Part shown: in pieces, positions 7,697-16,893 of the stretch
Numbering within the stretch: position 1 is the stretch's first letter
Layout of the letters: each line of letters opens with the position of its first letter
Assembly (NCBI RefSeq): GCF_003999995.1
Contig: NZ_RJAD01000002.1
Coordinates: 1-64,000, forward strand
Length of the DNA: 64,000 bases
Source of the DNA: Microbacterium sulfonylureivorans
GTDB lineage: Bacteria > Actinomycetota > Actinomycetes > Actinomycetales > Microbacteriaceae
Direction: 5' to 3'
Program-made: the position numbers and the translations under genes
The notes under the pieces: generated by a model
Databases searched by the model: none
Seen by the model: only the letters and a program-made list of their open reading frames with translations
Told to the model about the DNA's origin: nothing

Positions 7697-8376
7697 TGTC
7701 GGCGGTCGAGACCGACCTGCGCGTCGTCGTCGGACTGCCGAGCTCCACGGTCGAGGTCTCCGCCTCGCTCGGCCGGCCCGACGACGCGTGGGCACTGCTC
7801 GCGATCGCGCACGGCGCAGGCGCGGGGTACCGCCATCCGTTCTTCTCGGGGTTCGTGCGCGCCCTCCACGCCGAAGGCGTTGCGACGCTGCGATTCAACT
7901 TCCCCTACCTCGAAGCTGGACGACGGATGCCCGGCCCCGCGGCGCACGCCGTCACGACGTGGGAGGCGGTCCAGGCCGCCGCCGTCGCGCGCGAGCCCGC
8001 CCTGCCGTTCTGGGCGTCGGGAAAGTCCTACGGCGGACGCATGGCGTCGATGGCGGCCGCCGAGGGCCGCATCGCACCGAGCGGGCTCGTCTACCTGGGC
8101 TATCCGCTCCACCCTCCCGGCGATCCGGCGAAGGCACGCGTCGCCCACCTGCCTGCCGTCGTGCCGCCGCAGCTGTTCGTCGAGGGGAGCAACGACCCGT
8201 TCGTCCAGCCGCTCGCGCAGCTCGAAGAAGCCGTCGCCTCGTGCCGGGACGCCGAGATCCTGTGGATCGACGGCGGAGGACACTCGTTCGAGGTGAAGGG
8301 CCGCAAGCGCCCCGCCGAAGAGATCGGCGCCGAGCTGGCTCCGCTCGTCGCCGCCTGGATGCGCCGTCGGTCGTAG
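7696..8376 (+). CDS. Alpha/beta hydrolase of the KANL3/Tex30-like family
   Basis: 226 aa with no signal peptide. The N-terminal half has AIAHGAGAGYRHPFF (oxyanion strand-loop), followed by RFNFPYLEAGRRMPGP. The nucleophile elbow is GKSYGGRM, with Ser as the predicted nucleophile; an Asp in EGSNDPF and His in DGGGHSFEV complete a triad. This pattern matches the small dienelactone-hydrolase-like KANL3/Tex30 group, whose bacterial substrates are unknown. It is coupled to the preceding stress-type gene by a 1-base overlap. Confidence 0.75.
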   Translation: MSAVETDLRVVVGLPSSTVEVSASLGRPDDAWALLAIAHGAGAGYRHPFFSGFVRALHAEGVATLRFNFPYLEAGRRMPGPAAHAVTTWEAVQAAAVAREPALPFWASGKSYGGRMASMAAAEGRIAPSGLVYLGYPLHPPGDPAKARVAHLPAVVPPQLFVEGSNDPFVQPLAQLEEAVASCRDAEILWIDGGGHSFEVKGRKRPAEEIGAELAPLVAAWMRRRS

Positions 8377-8378
8377 GC

Positions 8379-10178
8379 TCAGCGCCCGGCGGCGTAGCCC
8401 TGCATCCCGCGGGGGTTGGCCGCCGCCCAGACCACGCCGGTGGCGGCATCCCGGCCGACCGCCGAGACGCGGCCGAGCGCCCAGTCCCCCGCGCGCGTGA
8501 CGACGTGGCCGCGCCGCTCGAGTCGATCGATGACGTCGTCGCCGAGGCGGTCCTCGACCACGGCGCCGGCGGGCGTCCACGTGCGCGGCCAGAACGACTC
8601 GGGCATCGCCGTCGTGTGCAGCGACGGCGCGTCGATGGCCTCCTGCGGCGAGTAGCCGCCGACCACCATGCGGAGCAGGACGAGCAGCTGCCACTGGTCC
8701 TGCTGATCTCCGCCGGGGGAGCCGATCGCGAACTCGGGTGCGCCGTCGCGCAGCACCAGCGTCGGCGTGAGCGTGGTGCGCGGGCGGAGACCCGGGACGA
8801 GGGAGGACGGATGCCCCGGCTCGAGCCACGTCATCTGCAGGCGAGTGCCGAGGCAGAAGCCCAGCGACGGGATCGCCGGGGACGACTGCAGCCACCCACC
8901 CGAAGGAGTCGCGGAGACGATGTTCCCCCAGCGGTCGACGACGTCGAGGTGACAGGTGTCTCCCCGCGTCTCGCCGTTGCGTGCGACCGTCGGCTCGCCG
9001 CTCGACGCGGAGACGCGACCGACACCGGTGCGCAGGGGCGGGCGGAACGTCGCCCTGCCGGGCAGGTCGCCGGGCCGGAACTCGGCCGACGCCTCCTCGC
9101 CGATCAGCGCGCGACGCCGATCGAGGTAGTCGTCCGACAGGAGCGCATCGAGGTCGACATCGGCGTCGCCGAACCAGGCATCGCGATCGGCGAGGGCGAG
9201 CTTCTGGGCCTCGAGGATCGTGTGCGCGCCGGCCTCCTGCGACGGGTCGAGCAGATCGTCGGCCAACGGCTCGAGCAGCGCGAGGGTCTGCAGCAGGGCG
9301 GGCCCCTGCGTCCATGCGCCGGCTTTGGCGACCGTGCGACCGCGGAACTCCCGCGTGACTGCAGCCTCGTACCCGGCGTCGAACGCGGCGAAGTCCTCTT
9401 CGGTGATCACGCCGGCGTGCACTCCACCGGTCGAGTGCCGGTGGGGGAGAGCGGCGAACGCCGCAGCCTCCTGCGCGATCCGCCCCGACTTCCACTCGCG
9501 TCGCGCCGCATCGATCCGGGCGGCTCGGCCGACGGGACCGTCGTCGCGAACCGTGCACGACGCGTGCACGAGCGCGTCGAGCACGGCGGCGTACGCCGGG
9601 TTGCGCACCACGTCTCCAGGTGCCGGCGGCGCCCCGCCGGGCATCCACAGATCACGCGACGTCGTCCAGTCCTCCGTGAAGAGCTGCGCGACGCGTGCGA
9701 TGGTCGCCGCGGCCTGCCGGACGATCGGGTGCCCGTCGCGGGCGTAGCCGATCGCATATCCCAGGACGTCGCCGAGCTCCCACGTGCCGTGGTCGCGCAG
9801 GAGCAGGAGCCAGGCGTCTACGGCGCCGGGCACCGCCGCGGCGAGCGCGCCGGAGCCCGGGACGAGCTCGAGCCCCTCGGCGAGGTAGTGCTCGGCGGTC
9901 GCCGCCGCCGGGGCCGGTCCCTGGCCCATGAGGACTGTCGGGGACGAGGCATCCGCCGCCTGGAAGATGCCCACGAGATCGCCGCCCGGACCGTTCAGGT
10001 GCGGCTCGACCACGTGGAGGACGAAGGCCGCCGCGACCGAGGCGTCGAAGGCGTTCCCGCCGCGCTCGAGCACGGACTGCGCCGTGGCGGTCGCCAGCCA
10101 GTGGGTCGACGCCGACATGCCGAAGGTGCCCGACAGGGTCGGGCGCGTCGTGAACGACGGCGGCGGTGTGTAGGCCAC
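8379..10178 (-). CDS. Gamma-glutamyltransferase family protein
   Basis: 599 aa, within the usual 530-600 aa range of Ntn-type gamma-glutamyltranspeptidases. The predicted autocleavage and nucleophile Thr is residue 408 in GDTCHLDVVD, which aligns with the TTHxSVVD motif of the family, and the downstream GSPGGDQQ resembles the conserved glycine loop. The N-terminal GGNAFDASVAAAFVLHVVEPHLNGPGGD is also characteristic. No signal peptide is visible, so it may be cytoplasmic, and the substrate may not be glutathione. The GTG start at 10178 is 2 bp after the stop of the aminopeptidase P gene, which indicates an operon. Confidence 0.82.
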   Translation of the reverse strand: MAYTPPPSFTTRPTLSGTFGMSASTHWLATATAQSVLERGGNAFDASVAAAFVLHVVEPHLNGPGGDLVGIFQAADASSPTVLMGQGPAPAAATAEHYLAEGLELVPGSGALAAAVPGAVDAWLLLLRDHGTWELGDVLGYAIGYARDGHPIVRQAAATIARVAQLFTEDWTTSRDLWMPGGAPPAPGDVVRNPAYAAVLDALVHASCTVRDDGPVGRAARIDAARREWKSGRIAQEAAAFAALPHRHSTGGVHAGVITEEDFAAFDAGYEAAVTREFRGRTVAKAGAWTQGPALLQTLALLEPLADDLLDPSQEAGAHTILEAQKLALADRDAWFGDADVDLDALLSDDYLDRRRALIGEEASAEFRPGDLPGRATFRPPLRTGVGRVSASSGEPTVARNGETRGDTCHLDVVDRWGNIVSATPSGGWLQSSPAIPSLGFCLGTRLQMTWLEPGHPSSLVPGLRPRTTLTPTLVLRDGAPEFAIGSPGGDQQDQWQLLVLLRMVVGGYSPQEAIDAPSLHTTAMPESFWPRTWTPAGAVVEDRLGDDVIDRLERRGHVVTRAGDWALGRVSAVGRDAATGVVWAAANPRGMQGYAAGR

Positions 10179-10180
10179 GC

Positions 10181-11608
10181 TCAGGCGGAGAGCCGGGCGA
10201 TCCAGGCCTCGACCTCGTCGGCCGTCCGCGGGATGCCGGCGGAGAGGTTCACGGGTCCGTCGGCGGTCATGAGGATGTCGTCCTCGATGCGCACGCCGAT
10301 GCCCCGGTACTCCTCGGGCACGGTGATGTCGTCGATCTGGAAGTACAGGCCGGGCTCGATCGTGAAGACCATGCCGGGTTCGAGCGGGCCGTCGTAGTAC
10401 ATGTCGCGACGGGCCTGGGCGCAGTCGTGCACGTCGATGCCCAGGTGGTGGCTCGTGCCGTGCACCATGTAGCGGCGGTGATGGCCGCCCTTGTCGGCGT
10501 CGAGCGCTTCGTCGGCCGTGACCGGCAGGAGTCCCCACTCGGCGACGCGACGCGCGATGACCTGCATCGCCGCCTCGTGGACGGAGCGGAACTTCACGCC
10601 GGGCTTCGCCGCCTCGAAGGCGGCGTCGGCCGCCTCGCGGACGGTCTCGTAGATGCGGCGCTGAATCTCGGTGAACGTGCCGCTCACGGGGAGCGTCCGG
10701 GTGATGTCGGCGGTGTAGAGGCTGTCGACCTCGGCGCCGGCGTCGACGAGGATCAGGTCGCCGGGGACCACGGCGCCGTCGTTGCGGGTCCAGTGGAGGT
10801 AGCAGGCGTGCGGGCCGGATGCCGCGATCGTGTCGTAGCCGACGGCATTGCCGTCGCTGCGGGCGCGCTGGTGGAACACGCCTTCGACGATGCGCTCTCC
10901 GCGCGGGTGGGCGACGATGCCGGGGAGGTTCGCGACGATGTCGTCGAATCCGCGGGCGGTGACGTCGACCGCGAGCTGCATCTGCGCGACCTCGTACTCG
11001 TCCTTCACGAGGCGGAGCTCGGACACGAAACGCGTGAGGTCTTCGTCCTCGTCGAGCACGAGGTCGTCGTCGCCGGGCTCGAGGTCGTCGATGTGTGCGG
11101 TCGCGACGCCCAGATCGGCCGCCACTCCCGCGAGCGCGGGACGCGGTCCGATCCAGAACTCGCCGATCGAGGCGTCCGAGTAGAACTCCGCGGTGGTGCG
11201 GTCGGCCCGCTCGCGGAAGTACAGCGTGATGTCGTGCCCGTCGGAGCCGTCGCGCGGCTCGAACACGAGGACCGATCCGGGCTCGGCGTCGGAGGCCCAC
11301 CCGGTCAGGTGCGAGAAGGCGGAGTGGGCGCGGAACGGGTAGTCGGTGTCGTTGCTGCGCTGCTTGAGCTCACCGGCGGGAACGAGCAGCCGCTTGCCGG
11401 GGAACGCGGCCGACACCGCGGCGCGGCGTGCGGCGGCGTACGCCGCCTGGGCGCGGGCGGGCGGCGTCGACTCGGGTCGTTCGGCCCAGCCCTCGGAGAT
11501 CGTGTCGAGGAAGCCCTGGCCGTACGGCTGGCGTCGATTCGTGCTCGTCGAGGTCGTCGCCTGGGCGGGGGTCTCCGCGATCGTGTCGCTTTCGCCTGTG
11601 GTGCTCAT
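10181..11608 (-). CDS. pepP: Xaa-Pro aminopeptidase (aminopeptidase P)
   Basis: 475-aa M24 metallopeptidase that removes N-terminal residues preceding proline. The N-terminal creatinase-type domain (about 55-220) is followed by the pita-bread catalytic domain with metal ligands in ILVDAGAEVD (Asp), YTADITRTLPVSG (Asp), HGTSHHLGIDVHD (His), MVFTIEPGLYF (Glu) and GIGVRIEDDIL (Glu). It probably acts in cytoplasmic peptide turnover together with the co-transcribed gamma-glutamyltransferase-like protein. The start is ATG 11608; the sequence upstream (CAGACT, 6 nt away) is only a weak -10 match. Confidence 0.9.
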   Translation of the reverse strand: MSTTGESDTIAETPAQATTSTSTNRRQPYGQGFLDTISEGWAERPESTPPARAQAAYAAARRAAVSAAFPGKRLLVPAGELKQRSNDTDYPFRAHSAFSHLTGWASDAEPGSVLVFEPRDGSDGHDITLYFRERADRTTAEFYSDASIGEFWIGPRPALAGVAADLGVATAHIDDLEPGDDDLVLDEDEDLTRFVSELRLVKDEYEVAQMQLAVDVTARGFDDIVANLPGIVAHPRGERIVEGVFHQRARSDGNAVGYDTIAASGPHACYLHWTRNDGAVVPGDLILVDAGAEVDSLYTADITRTLPVSGTFTEIQRRIYETVREAADAAFEAAKPGVKFRSVHEAAMQVIARRVAEWGLLPVTADEALDADKGGHHRRYMVHGTSHHLGIDVHDCAQARRDMYYDGPLEPGMVFTIEPGLYFQIDDITVPEEYRGIGVRIEDDILMTADGPVNLSAGIPRTADEVEAWIARLSA

Positions 11609-11646
11609 GCTTCCAGTCTGACACGCGAGGGCGACACGCTGGAGGG

Positions 11647-12669
11647 TCAGTCCACAGGCTCCAGCTGCACGATGAGCGGGCGATGGTCGGATCCGGACTC
11701 GTCCATGGAGCGCAGGACGATGGAGCCGGTCGCCTCCCAGTGCGCCGAGGCCATCACGTGGTCGATCGGCGTGCCGAGCAGCGCCGGCATCTCGGCCGAC
11801 CAGGTGCCGACCGCGCCGTTTCCCGTCGCGATCGCGGCGTCGTCGCACTGCCCGAGGGTGCCGCCGTCGACTCCGAGCCCGCTCATGTGATCGACGGTCG
11901 CATTGAAGTCGCCGGCCATGATGACGTTGGCCTCGCCGCACTGGTCGGCGAGCCATTGCAGGTCGTCGCGCCACTCCTGCATGTAGCTCGCGCGCGGCGC
12001 GACGGCGTGCGCTGCGACGACGATCGGCCCCTCACCGTCGGTCGGCATCGCCACCGCGCTCGGGACCGTCGACGTGTTGCTCGTGCCGTTGGCGGACGAC
12101 TCGATCACGGCGTAGTCGCCGAGTTCGGGCGCGATCAGCAGCGTCGTCGATCCCGCGTCCCACTCCGTCGAGGGGTCCTCGGCGTGATGCGCCCACATCG
12201 GGTGTCCGAGCTCGCGCATCGCGATGGCGACCTTCTCGCCGGTCTCGATCGTGGTCTCGGGCAGGGCGACGATGTCGGCATCCATCGCGACGGCGATCTT
12301 GGCGATCGTGTCGGGCGGGGTGGCAGGTCCCGCGGTGTTCCAGGTCATGACGCGGACCGCGGCGTCGGTCTTCGCGGGAAGCGCATCGGTCCCGAAGCCG
12401 CCGCGGCTCAGCAGGATCGCGCCGTTGGAGACGGCCGCGATCCCCGCGACGATCGCGAGCGAGAGGGCGAACGCACGGATCGGCCGGGCGAGCGCGAGGA
12501 GGAGCGCGAGGAGGAGCGCGATGGCGAACGCGCCGGCGAGCAGTCCGCGGAACGACACGATCTGAGCGACGGGGTAGATGCGCTCCACGCGGAAGAATCC
12601 CGGCCAGGTGAGCACGGCCGCAGCGATCGCGCAGAGCACGGTCACGAGGATCCCGAACAGGCGAAGCAC
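11647..12669 (-). CDS. Membrane-anchored endonuclease/exonuclease/phosphatase-fold protein
   Basis: 340 aa. Three N-terminal membrane helices (about 1-90) precede an external EEP domain. Active-site signatures are visible in order: MTWNTAGP (Asn), VALPETTIETG (Glu), AGDFNAT (Asp/Asn) and the C-terminal SDHRPLIVQLE (Asp-His). Members hydrolyse phosphodiesters such as nucleic acids, phosphoinositides or sphingolipids; the substrate cannot be assigned. The GTG at 12669 is chosen because TAGAGT lies 7 nt upstream and because extension further would run into the divergent PHP gene. Confidence 0.78.
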   Translation of the reverse strand: MLRLFGILVTVLCAIAAAVLTWPGFFRVERIYPVAQIVSFRGLLAGAFAIALLLALLLALARPIRAFALSLAIVAGIAAVSNGAILLSRGGFGTDALPAKTDAAVRVMTWNTAGPATPPDTIAKIAVAMDADIVALPETTIETGEKVAIAMRELGHPMWAHHAEDPSTEWDAGSTTLLIAPELGDYAVIESSANGTSNTSTVPSAVAMPTDGEGPIVVAAHAVAPRASYMQEWRDDLQWLADQCGEANVIMAGDFNATVDHMSGLGVDGGTLGQCDDAAIATGNGAVGTWSAEMPALLGTPIDHVMASAHWEATGSIVLRSMDESGSDHRPLIVQLEPVD

Positions 12670-12676
12670 GACGGCG

Positions 12677-12682
12677 ACTCTA
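12677..12682 (-). promoter_or_regulatory. -10 box of the EEP gene, leaderless type
   Basis: Read leftward, TAGAGT ends 7 nt before the GTG at 12669. It is back-to-back with the promoter of the PHP gene. Confidence 0.55.
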
Positions 12683-12731
12683 TGCGAGCAGGCTGGGAGA
12701 TCCGTCCGCACCGGCCCGCATGTCGCCGCGC

Positions 12732-12737
12732 TAACCT
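12732..12737 (+). promoter_or_regulatory. -10 box of the PHP gene, leaderless type
   Basis: TAACCT ends 6 nt before the ATG at 12744. Confidence 0.6.
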
Positions 12738-12743
12738 CGAAGG

Positions 12744-13607
12744 ATGTCAGGACGCCAGCGCTTCGAGGGGCCGAGCGACCTGCACATGCATTCCGTCCAT
12801 TCCGACGGCACCGAATCTCCCGCCCAGGTGATGGCCGCGGCACATCGGCACGGTCTGCGCACGGCCGCGCTCACCGACCACGACACGACGTCGGGATGGG
12901 CTGAGGCGGCGGAGGCTGCGGCATCCCTCGGCATCACCTTCCTCCCGGGGATGGAGCTGTCGGCGCGCCACGAGTGGCGGAGCGTCCACGTGCTCGCCTA
13001 CCTCGTCGACCCCGACGACCCGGACCTGCGGGCGATGACTGAGCGGATCCGCTCCTCGCGGCTGGATCGCGCCCGGCTGATGGCCGACCGCATCTCCCGC
13101 GACTACGACCTCGGGTGGGACGACATCGTCGCCCAGACGACGGACGGGGCCACGGTCGGCCGGCCGCACATCGCCGACGCCCTCGTGGCGCGCGGTCTCG
13201 TGCGCGACCGGGCGGAGGCGTTCTCGAGCATCCTCAGCCCTCGCGGCGACTACTACGTCGCGCTCTACGCGCCCGATCCGGTGACCGCGGTCGGTCTCGT
13301 CGCCGGCGCCGGGGGAGTGCCGATCATCGCCCACCCCGCAGGGCGAGCCGGCCTCCTGCCGATGCCGCTGCTCGAGCGGATGCTCGCCGCGGGCCTGGGC
13401 GGATTCGAGCTCGGCCACCGCGAGAACCTCGCGTCGGGCATCCGCACCCTCCGCCGGCTCTGCAACGAGCGCGACCTGATCGTGACGGGCTCCAGCGACT
13501 ACCACGGCCTCGGCAAGCCGAACCAGCCGGGTGAGAACACCACCTCCGCCGCGATGGTGGCGCGCATCATCGAGACGGCGAAGGGAAGCGCCCCCGTCTA
13601 CCCGTGA
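12744..13607 (+). CDS. PHP-domain phosphoesterase
   Basis: 287 aa. The PHP metal site is complete: DLHMHSVHSDG near residue 12, LTDHDT near 42, an acidic GMELSA near 70, HPAGRAG near 195 and SSDYHG near 255. Stand-alone PHP proteins of this size in actinobacteria resemble RNase AM/nucleoside 3',5'-bisphosphate phosphatases; that specific activity is inferred from family resemblance only. It is a single gene read away from the EEP phosphodiesterase gene. Confidence 0.83.
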   Translation: MSGRQRFEGPSDLHMHSVHSDGTESPAQVMAAAHRHGLRTAALTDHDTTSGWAEAAEAAASLGITFLPGMELSARHEWRSVHVLAYLVDPDDPDLRAMTERIRSSRLDRARLMADRISRDYDLGWDDIVAQTTDGATVGRPHIADALVARGLVRDRAEAFSSILSPRGDYYVALYAPDPVTAVGLVAGAGGVPIIAHPAGRAGLLPMPLLERMLAAGLGGFELGHRENLASGIRTLRRLCNERDLIVTGSSDYHGLGKPNQPGENTTSAAMVARIIETAKGSAPVYP

Positions 13608-13647
13608 GGGCGGACGAGGGCGCTTGCCGTGCGGTGAAGCGGATGCC

Positions 13648-14076
13648 TCAGGCGAGGGCCTTGGCCTTGATGGCGTCGAACTCCGCCTGGGTGATGGTGC
13701 CCGCGTCGAGGAGCGCCTTCGCCTTGGCGATCTCGTCGGTGGCGCTGGCACCGCCGGCGACCGACTTGATGTAGGAGTCCTGGGCCGCCTGGAGCTGCTG
13801 GGCCTCGGCCGCGCCCCGCTTGGCCATGCCGTTGCCGCGCGCGATCAGGTAGACCAGCAGGGTGAGGAAGGGGACGAAGATCAGGAAGATGATCCACACG
13901 GCCTTCCACCAGCCGCTGAGCTTGTGGTCGCGGAACAGGTCGCCGATCACGGCGAACAGGGCGAACAGGTAGGCGACGAACACGAAGACCCAGAGGAACC
14001 ACCAGATGATGTCCCCGATGGAACCCCAGAACCCCTGGTACTCGTAGCCGGTCGTGGCGGCGTCGATGAATCGCAC
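13648..14076 (-). CDS. PLDc_N-SHOCT membrane protein
   Basis: 142 aa. Two hydrophobic helices (about 20-48 and 65-85) form a phospholipase-D-nuclease N-terminal-type module with GWWKAVWIIFLIFVPFLTLLVYLIARG. A linker follows, then a short C-terminal SHOCT domain (AKALLDAGTITQAEFDAIKAKAL). No catalytic domain is present. Such proteins are common in actinobacteria and have no assigned function. The GTG at 14076 is chosen because AGAAAGG lies about 8 nt upstream and the membrane module begins soon after. Confidence 0.8.
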   Translation of the reverse strand: MRFIDAATTGYEYQGFWGSIGDIIWWFLWVFVFVAYLFALFAVIGDLFRDHKLSGWWKAVWIIFLIFVPFLTLLVYLIARGNGMAKRGAAEAQQLQAAQDSYIKSVAGGASATDEIAKAKALLDAGTITQAEFDAIKAKALA

Positions 14077-14191
14077 GATGTGTGCCTTTCTGAATGCGAG
14101 GTGGCGGCGCGACATGCGTCGCCTGCGCTCACGATAGCGCGTGGATCGGCCGGTGATCACGCCATTGCGCGAGATGACACGCCGAGTCGGC

Positions 14192-14197
14192 TAGCGT
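14192..14197 (+). promoter_or_regulatory. -10 box of the DUF817 gene, leaderless type
   Basis: TAGCGT ends 6 nt before the ATG at 14204. Confidence 0.55.
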
Positions 14198-14203
14198 CGT
14201 GGG

Positions 14204-15118
14204 ATGCGTCAGCCGACCCGTCTCGAACGACGGATCGATCGCGCTGCTCACGCACTCCTCGCCGACGCCCCCGCCACCGGCGTCCGGGCCGTCCTCGTCG
14301 AGGTCGGGGTGTTCCTCCTCAAGCAGGCCTGGGCGTGCCTCTTCGGGGCCTCGCTGCTCGTCGTGATCGTCGCCGTCCGCCTCTGGTACCCGGAGGACGC
14401 GGCCCTGGCGCCGAACGACCTGCTCACGCTCGCCGCGATCGGGATCCAGGTCGCGATGATCGCGACACGGCTCGAGACCGGGCGCGAGCTGTGGGTCATC
14501 GTGCTGTTCCACCTGACCGGCACGGCGATGGAGCTGTTCAAGACCGACGTCGGGTCGTGGATGTACGCGGCGGAGGGTGTCCTGCGCATCGGCGGAGTGC
14601 CGCTGTTCAGCGGCTTCATGTACGCCGCGGTCGGCTCCTACATGGTGCGCGTGTACCGCCTCTTCGACCTCGGGTTCGTCCGCTATCCGCGGCGCTGGCT
14701 CACGGCGATCGTCGCGGCGGCCATCTACGCGAACTTCTTCACGCACCACTGGTGGTGGGATGCGCGATGGGCGCTCCTCATCGCGGTCGCGGTGCTGTGG
14801 GCGCGCACCGTCATGTACGCAAGGGTGTGGCGCGCCGTGATCCGGATGCCGCTGCTCGCCGCGTTCGCGGGAGTGGCGGCCTTCATCTACCTCGCCGAGA
14901 ACATCGCCACGTGGGCGGGTGCCTGGGCCTATCCGGACCAGCTCGCGGGCTGGCAGCCGGTCTCGCCGACGAAGCTCGTGTCGTGGTTCCTGCTGATGAT
15001 CATCTCGGTCGTGCTCGTGGCGTGGGTGTACCCGCCCCGGCCGCCGACCCGGGCCGAGAAGGAGCCTGATGAGGACGGCGTCGAGGGCGAGAGGGCGGTC
15101 GCCCCGGAGTCGAGCTGA
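14204..15118 (+). CDS. DUF817 integral membrane protein
   Basis: 304 aa with about eight membrane helices. Conserved-looking polar motifs lie in the membrane part: FHLTGTAMELFKTDVGSW, NFFTHHWWWDAR and FIYLAENIATWAGAW. His, Glu and Asp in helices are typical of DUF817, whose activity is unknown. The C-terminus is charged and cytoplasmic. The ATG at 14204 is supported by the -10 box 6 nt upstream. The gene is monocistronic and converges on the helicase gene with an 18-bp gap. Confidence 0.8.
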   Translation: MRQPTRLERRIDRAAHALLADAPATGVRAVLVEVGVFLLKQAWACLFGASLLVVIVAVRLWYPEDAALAPNDLLTLAAIGIQVAMIATRLETGRELWVIVLFHLTGTAMELFKTDVGSWMYAAEGVLRIGGVPLFSGFMYAAVGSYMVRVYRLFDLGFVRYPRRWLTAIVAAAIYANFFTHHWWWDARWALLIAVAVLWARTVMYARVWRAVIRMPLLAAFAGVAAFIYLAENIATWAGAWAYPDQLAGWQPVSPTKLVSWFLLMIISVVLVAWVYPPRPPTRAEKEPDEDGVEGERAVAPESS

Positions 15119-15136
15119 CCCCGGGGAGACCGAGCG

Positions 15137-16624
15137 TCAGGCTCCCGCGACCGGAGCGCCGCCGCGCGAGCCGCCGCGGCGGCGGCGACGGCGGCGCGGC
15201 GCGGCGTTGCCGTCGTGGTGCTCCCGGCCGGTGCCGTCGTGCGTGCCTCCGCCGTCCGCCGCGTCGCGCGAGCCGTGCTCGGCGGGCACCTCGGGAGCGG
15301 AGGTCTCGGCGGGCCGATCGCCCGTCGTCTGCGCCTCGCCCGACCCGCCGCGGCGCCGACGGCGTCGCGCCGTGCCCTCGGACGATGCGCCGTCGCGGGG
15401 CGCGGCATCCTGCGTCTTGACCGTCTGAGTCCGCGGCGCGGTCGTGAGGCGCCCCTTCGTGCCGGCCGGGATGTCGAGGTCGGCGTACAGGTGGGGGCTC
15501 GACGAGTACGTCTCGGTGGGCTCGGGCTGGCCGAACTCGAGCGCGCGATTGATGAGCGCCCACTTGTGGAGGTCGTCCCAGTCGACGAAGGTCACCGCGA
15601 TGCCGGTCTTGCCGGCACGGCCGGTGCGGCCCGCGCGGTGCAGGTAGGTCTTCTCGTCGTCGGGGATGGTGTGGTTGATGACGTGGGTGACGTCGTCGAC
15701 GTCGATGCCGCGCGCGGCGACGTCGGTCGCGATGAGGACGTCCTTCTTGCCCGCCTTGAACGCCGCCATGGAGCGCTCCCGCGCCTCCTGGCTCATGTCG
15801 CCGTGCACGGACGCGGTGTTGAATCCGCGGTCGCCGAGCTCGTCCGACAGGCGCTGCGCGGCGCGCTTCGTGCGGGTGAAGATCACCGTCTTGCCGCGGC
15901 CGTCCGCCTGGAGGATGCGGGCGATGACCTCGTCCTTGTCGAGCGAGTGCGCGCGGTAGACGACGTGCTTGATGTTCGCCTGCGTCAGGCCCTCGTCGGG
16001 GTCGGTCGCGCGGATGTGGATGGGATTCGACATGAACCGTCGAGCGAGCGCCACGATCGGGCCGGGCATGGTCGCCGAGAACAGCTGGGTGTGACGGATC
16101 GCGGGGACCTTCGAGAAGATCTTCTCGATGTCGGGGAGGAACCCGAGGTCGAGCATCTTGTCGGCCTCGTCGAGCACGACCTCGGTCGCGTGCGACAGGT
16201 CGAGGAGGCGCTGGTTGTTGAGGTCGATGAGACGGCCGGGCGTGCCCACGACGATCTGCGCGCCGGCCTTCAGCTGGTCGATCTGCCCCTCGTACGCCTT
16301 GCCGCCGTAGATCGCGACGACGCTCGTCGCGCGGCCGGACGTGAGCATGTCCATGTCCTCGTAGACCTGGACGCACAGCTCGCGCGTGGGGACCACGATG
16401 AGCGCCTTGACGCCGGGGGCCGGGTCGAGGCCGAGACGCTGCACGACCGGGATGCCGAAGCCGAAGGTCTTGCCGGTGCCCGTCTTGGCCTGCCCGATGA
16501 TGTCCTGGCCCGGAAGGCCGAGGGGGATGGTCTGCTCCTGGATGGGGAAGGCATCGACGATGCCCTTGGTTGCGAGGACGTCGACGATGTCCTGGTCGAC
16601 GCCGAGTTCGGCGAAGGTCGTCAC
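15137..16624 (-). CDS. rhlE: DEAD-box RNA helicase (RhlE/CshA type)
   Basis: 495-aa ATP-dependent RNA helicase. Motifs in order: Q motif near Gln29, Walker A AKTGTGKT at 46-53, PTRELC at 79-84, GTPGR at 127-131, DEAD at 152-155, SAT in LFSATMPG, and the HRAGRTGRAG motif VI. The C-terminal about 110 residues are Arg/Gly-rich and disordered, as in RhlE-like proteins that bind structured RNA. The GTG at 16624 is the first start compatible with the conserved N-terminal helix. Mycobacterial rhlE occupies the same place relative to the ferritin-like, DUF3107 and adnAB genes. A long 5' leader may be present. Confidence 0.88.
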   Translation of the reverse strand: MTTFAELGVDQDIVDVLATKGIVDAFPIQEQTIPLGLPGQDIIGQAKTGTGKTFGFGIPVVQRLGLDPAPGVKALIVVPTRELCVQVYEDMDMLTSGRATSVVAIYGGKAYEGQIDQLKAGAQIVVGTPGRLIDLNNQRLLDLSHATEVVLDEADKMLDLGFLPDIEKIFSKVPAIRHTQLFSATMPGPIVALARRFMSNPIHIRATDPDEGLTQANIKHVVYRAHSLDKDEVIARILQADGRGKTVIFTRTKRAAQRLSDELGDRGFNTASVHGDMSQEARERSMAAFKAGKKDVLIATDVAARGIDVDDVTHVINHTIPDDEKTYLHRAGRTGRAGKTGIAVTFVDWDDLHKWALINRALEFGQPEPTETYSSSPHLYADLDIPAGTKGRLTTAPRTQTVKTQDAAPRDGASSEGTARRRRRRGGSGEAQTTGDRPAETSAPEVPAEHGSRDAADGGGTHDGTGREHHDGNAAPRRRRRRRGGSRGGAPVAGA

Positions 16625-16893
16625 GATGTGAGCCTGTCCGGCAGTGAGATGCTGCCTGGTCCGTGCCCTGGCGCGGTCGAAATCGACGTCGCGCGGGCGG
16701 AAAAGCGATCCACGCCTTCTCTCAGCCACAGGCGCGGGAGCCCCGATCCGACGCCGGGGACGGCATCCACGATACCGGAGGCGGGTCCGAGAGCGCGTTT
16801 CCCGCTCCAGGATGCAGCTCGCTGGGAGCGCTGCGGGCTGCCGATGGGCTCGCTCGAACACCATCCTGCCGACGGGCCCCTAGGCTGTAGCGC
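16625..16893. other. Divergent intergenic region between rhlE and the ferritin-like gene
   Basis: 269 bp without a convincing gene. On the right edge it holds the leaderless promoter of the ferritin-like gene. On the left strand a TATCGT sequence at 16769-16774 could be the -10 of the helicase gene, giving it a leader of about 135 nt; such a leader would fit post-transcriptional control of a DEAD-box helicase, but I see no defined RNA structure. Confidence 0.3.
16881..16886 (+). promoter_or_regulatory. -10 box of the ferritin-like gene, leaderless type
   Basis: TAGGCT ends 7 nt before the GTG at 16894. Confidence 0.6.

Noticed and set aside
7531..9648. Long minus-strand frame crossing the stress protein, hydrolase and gamma-glutamyltransferase genes
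   Set aside because: It covers three well-supported genes and its product is Arg-rich without motifs.
16625..16893. A small gene or structured RNA in the rhlE/ferritin-like intergenic region
   Set aside because: Short open frames there have no ribosome site, and I see no convincing conserved RNA fold by eye.
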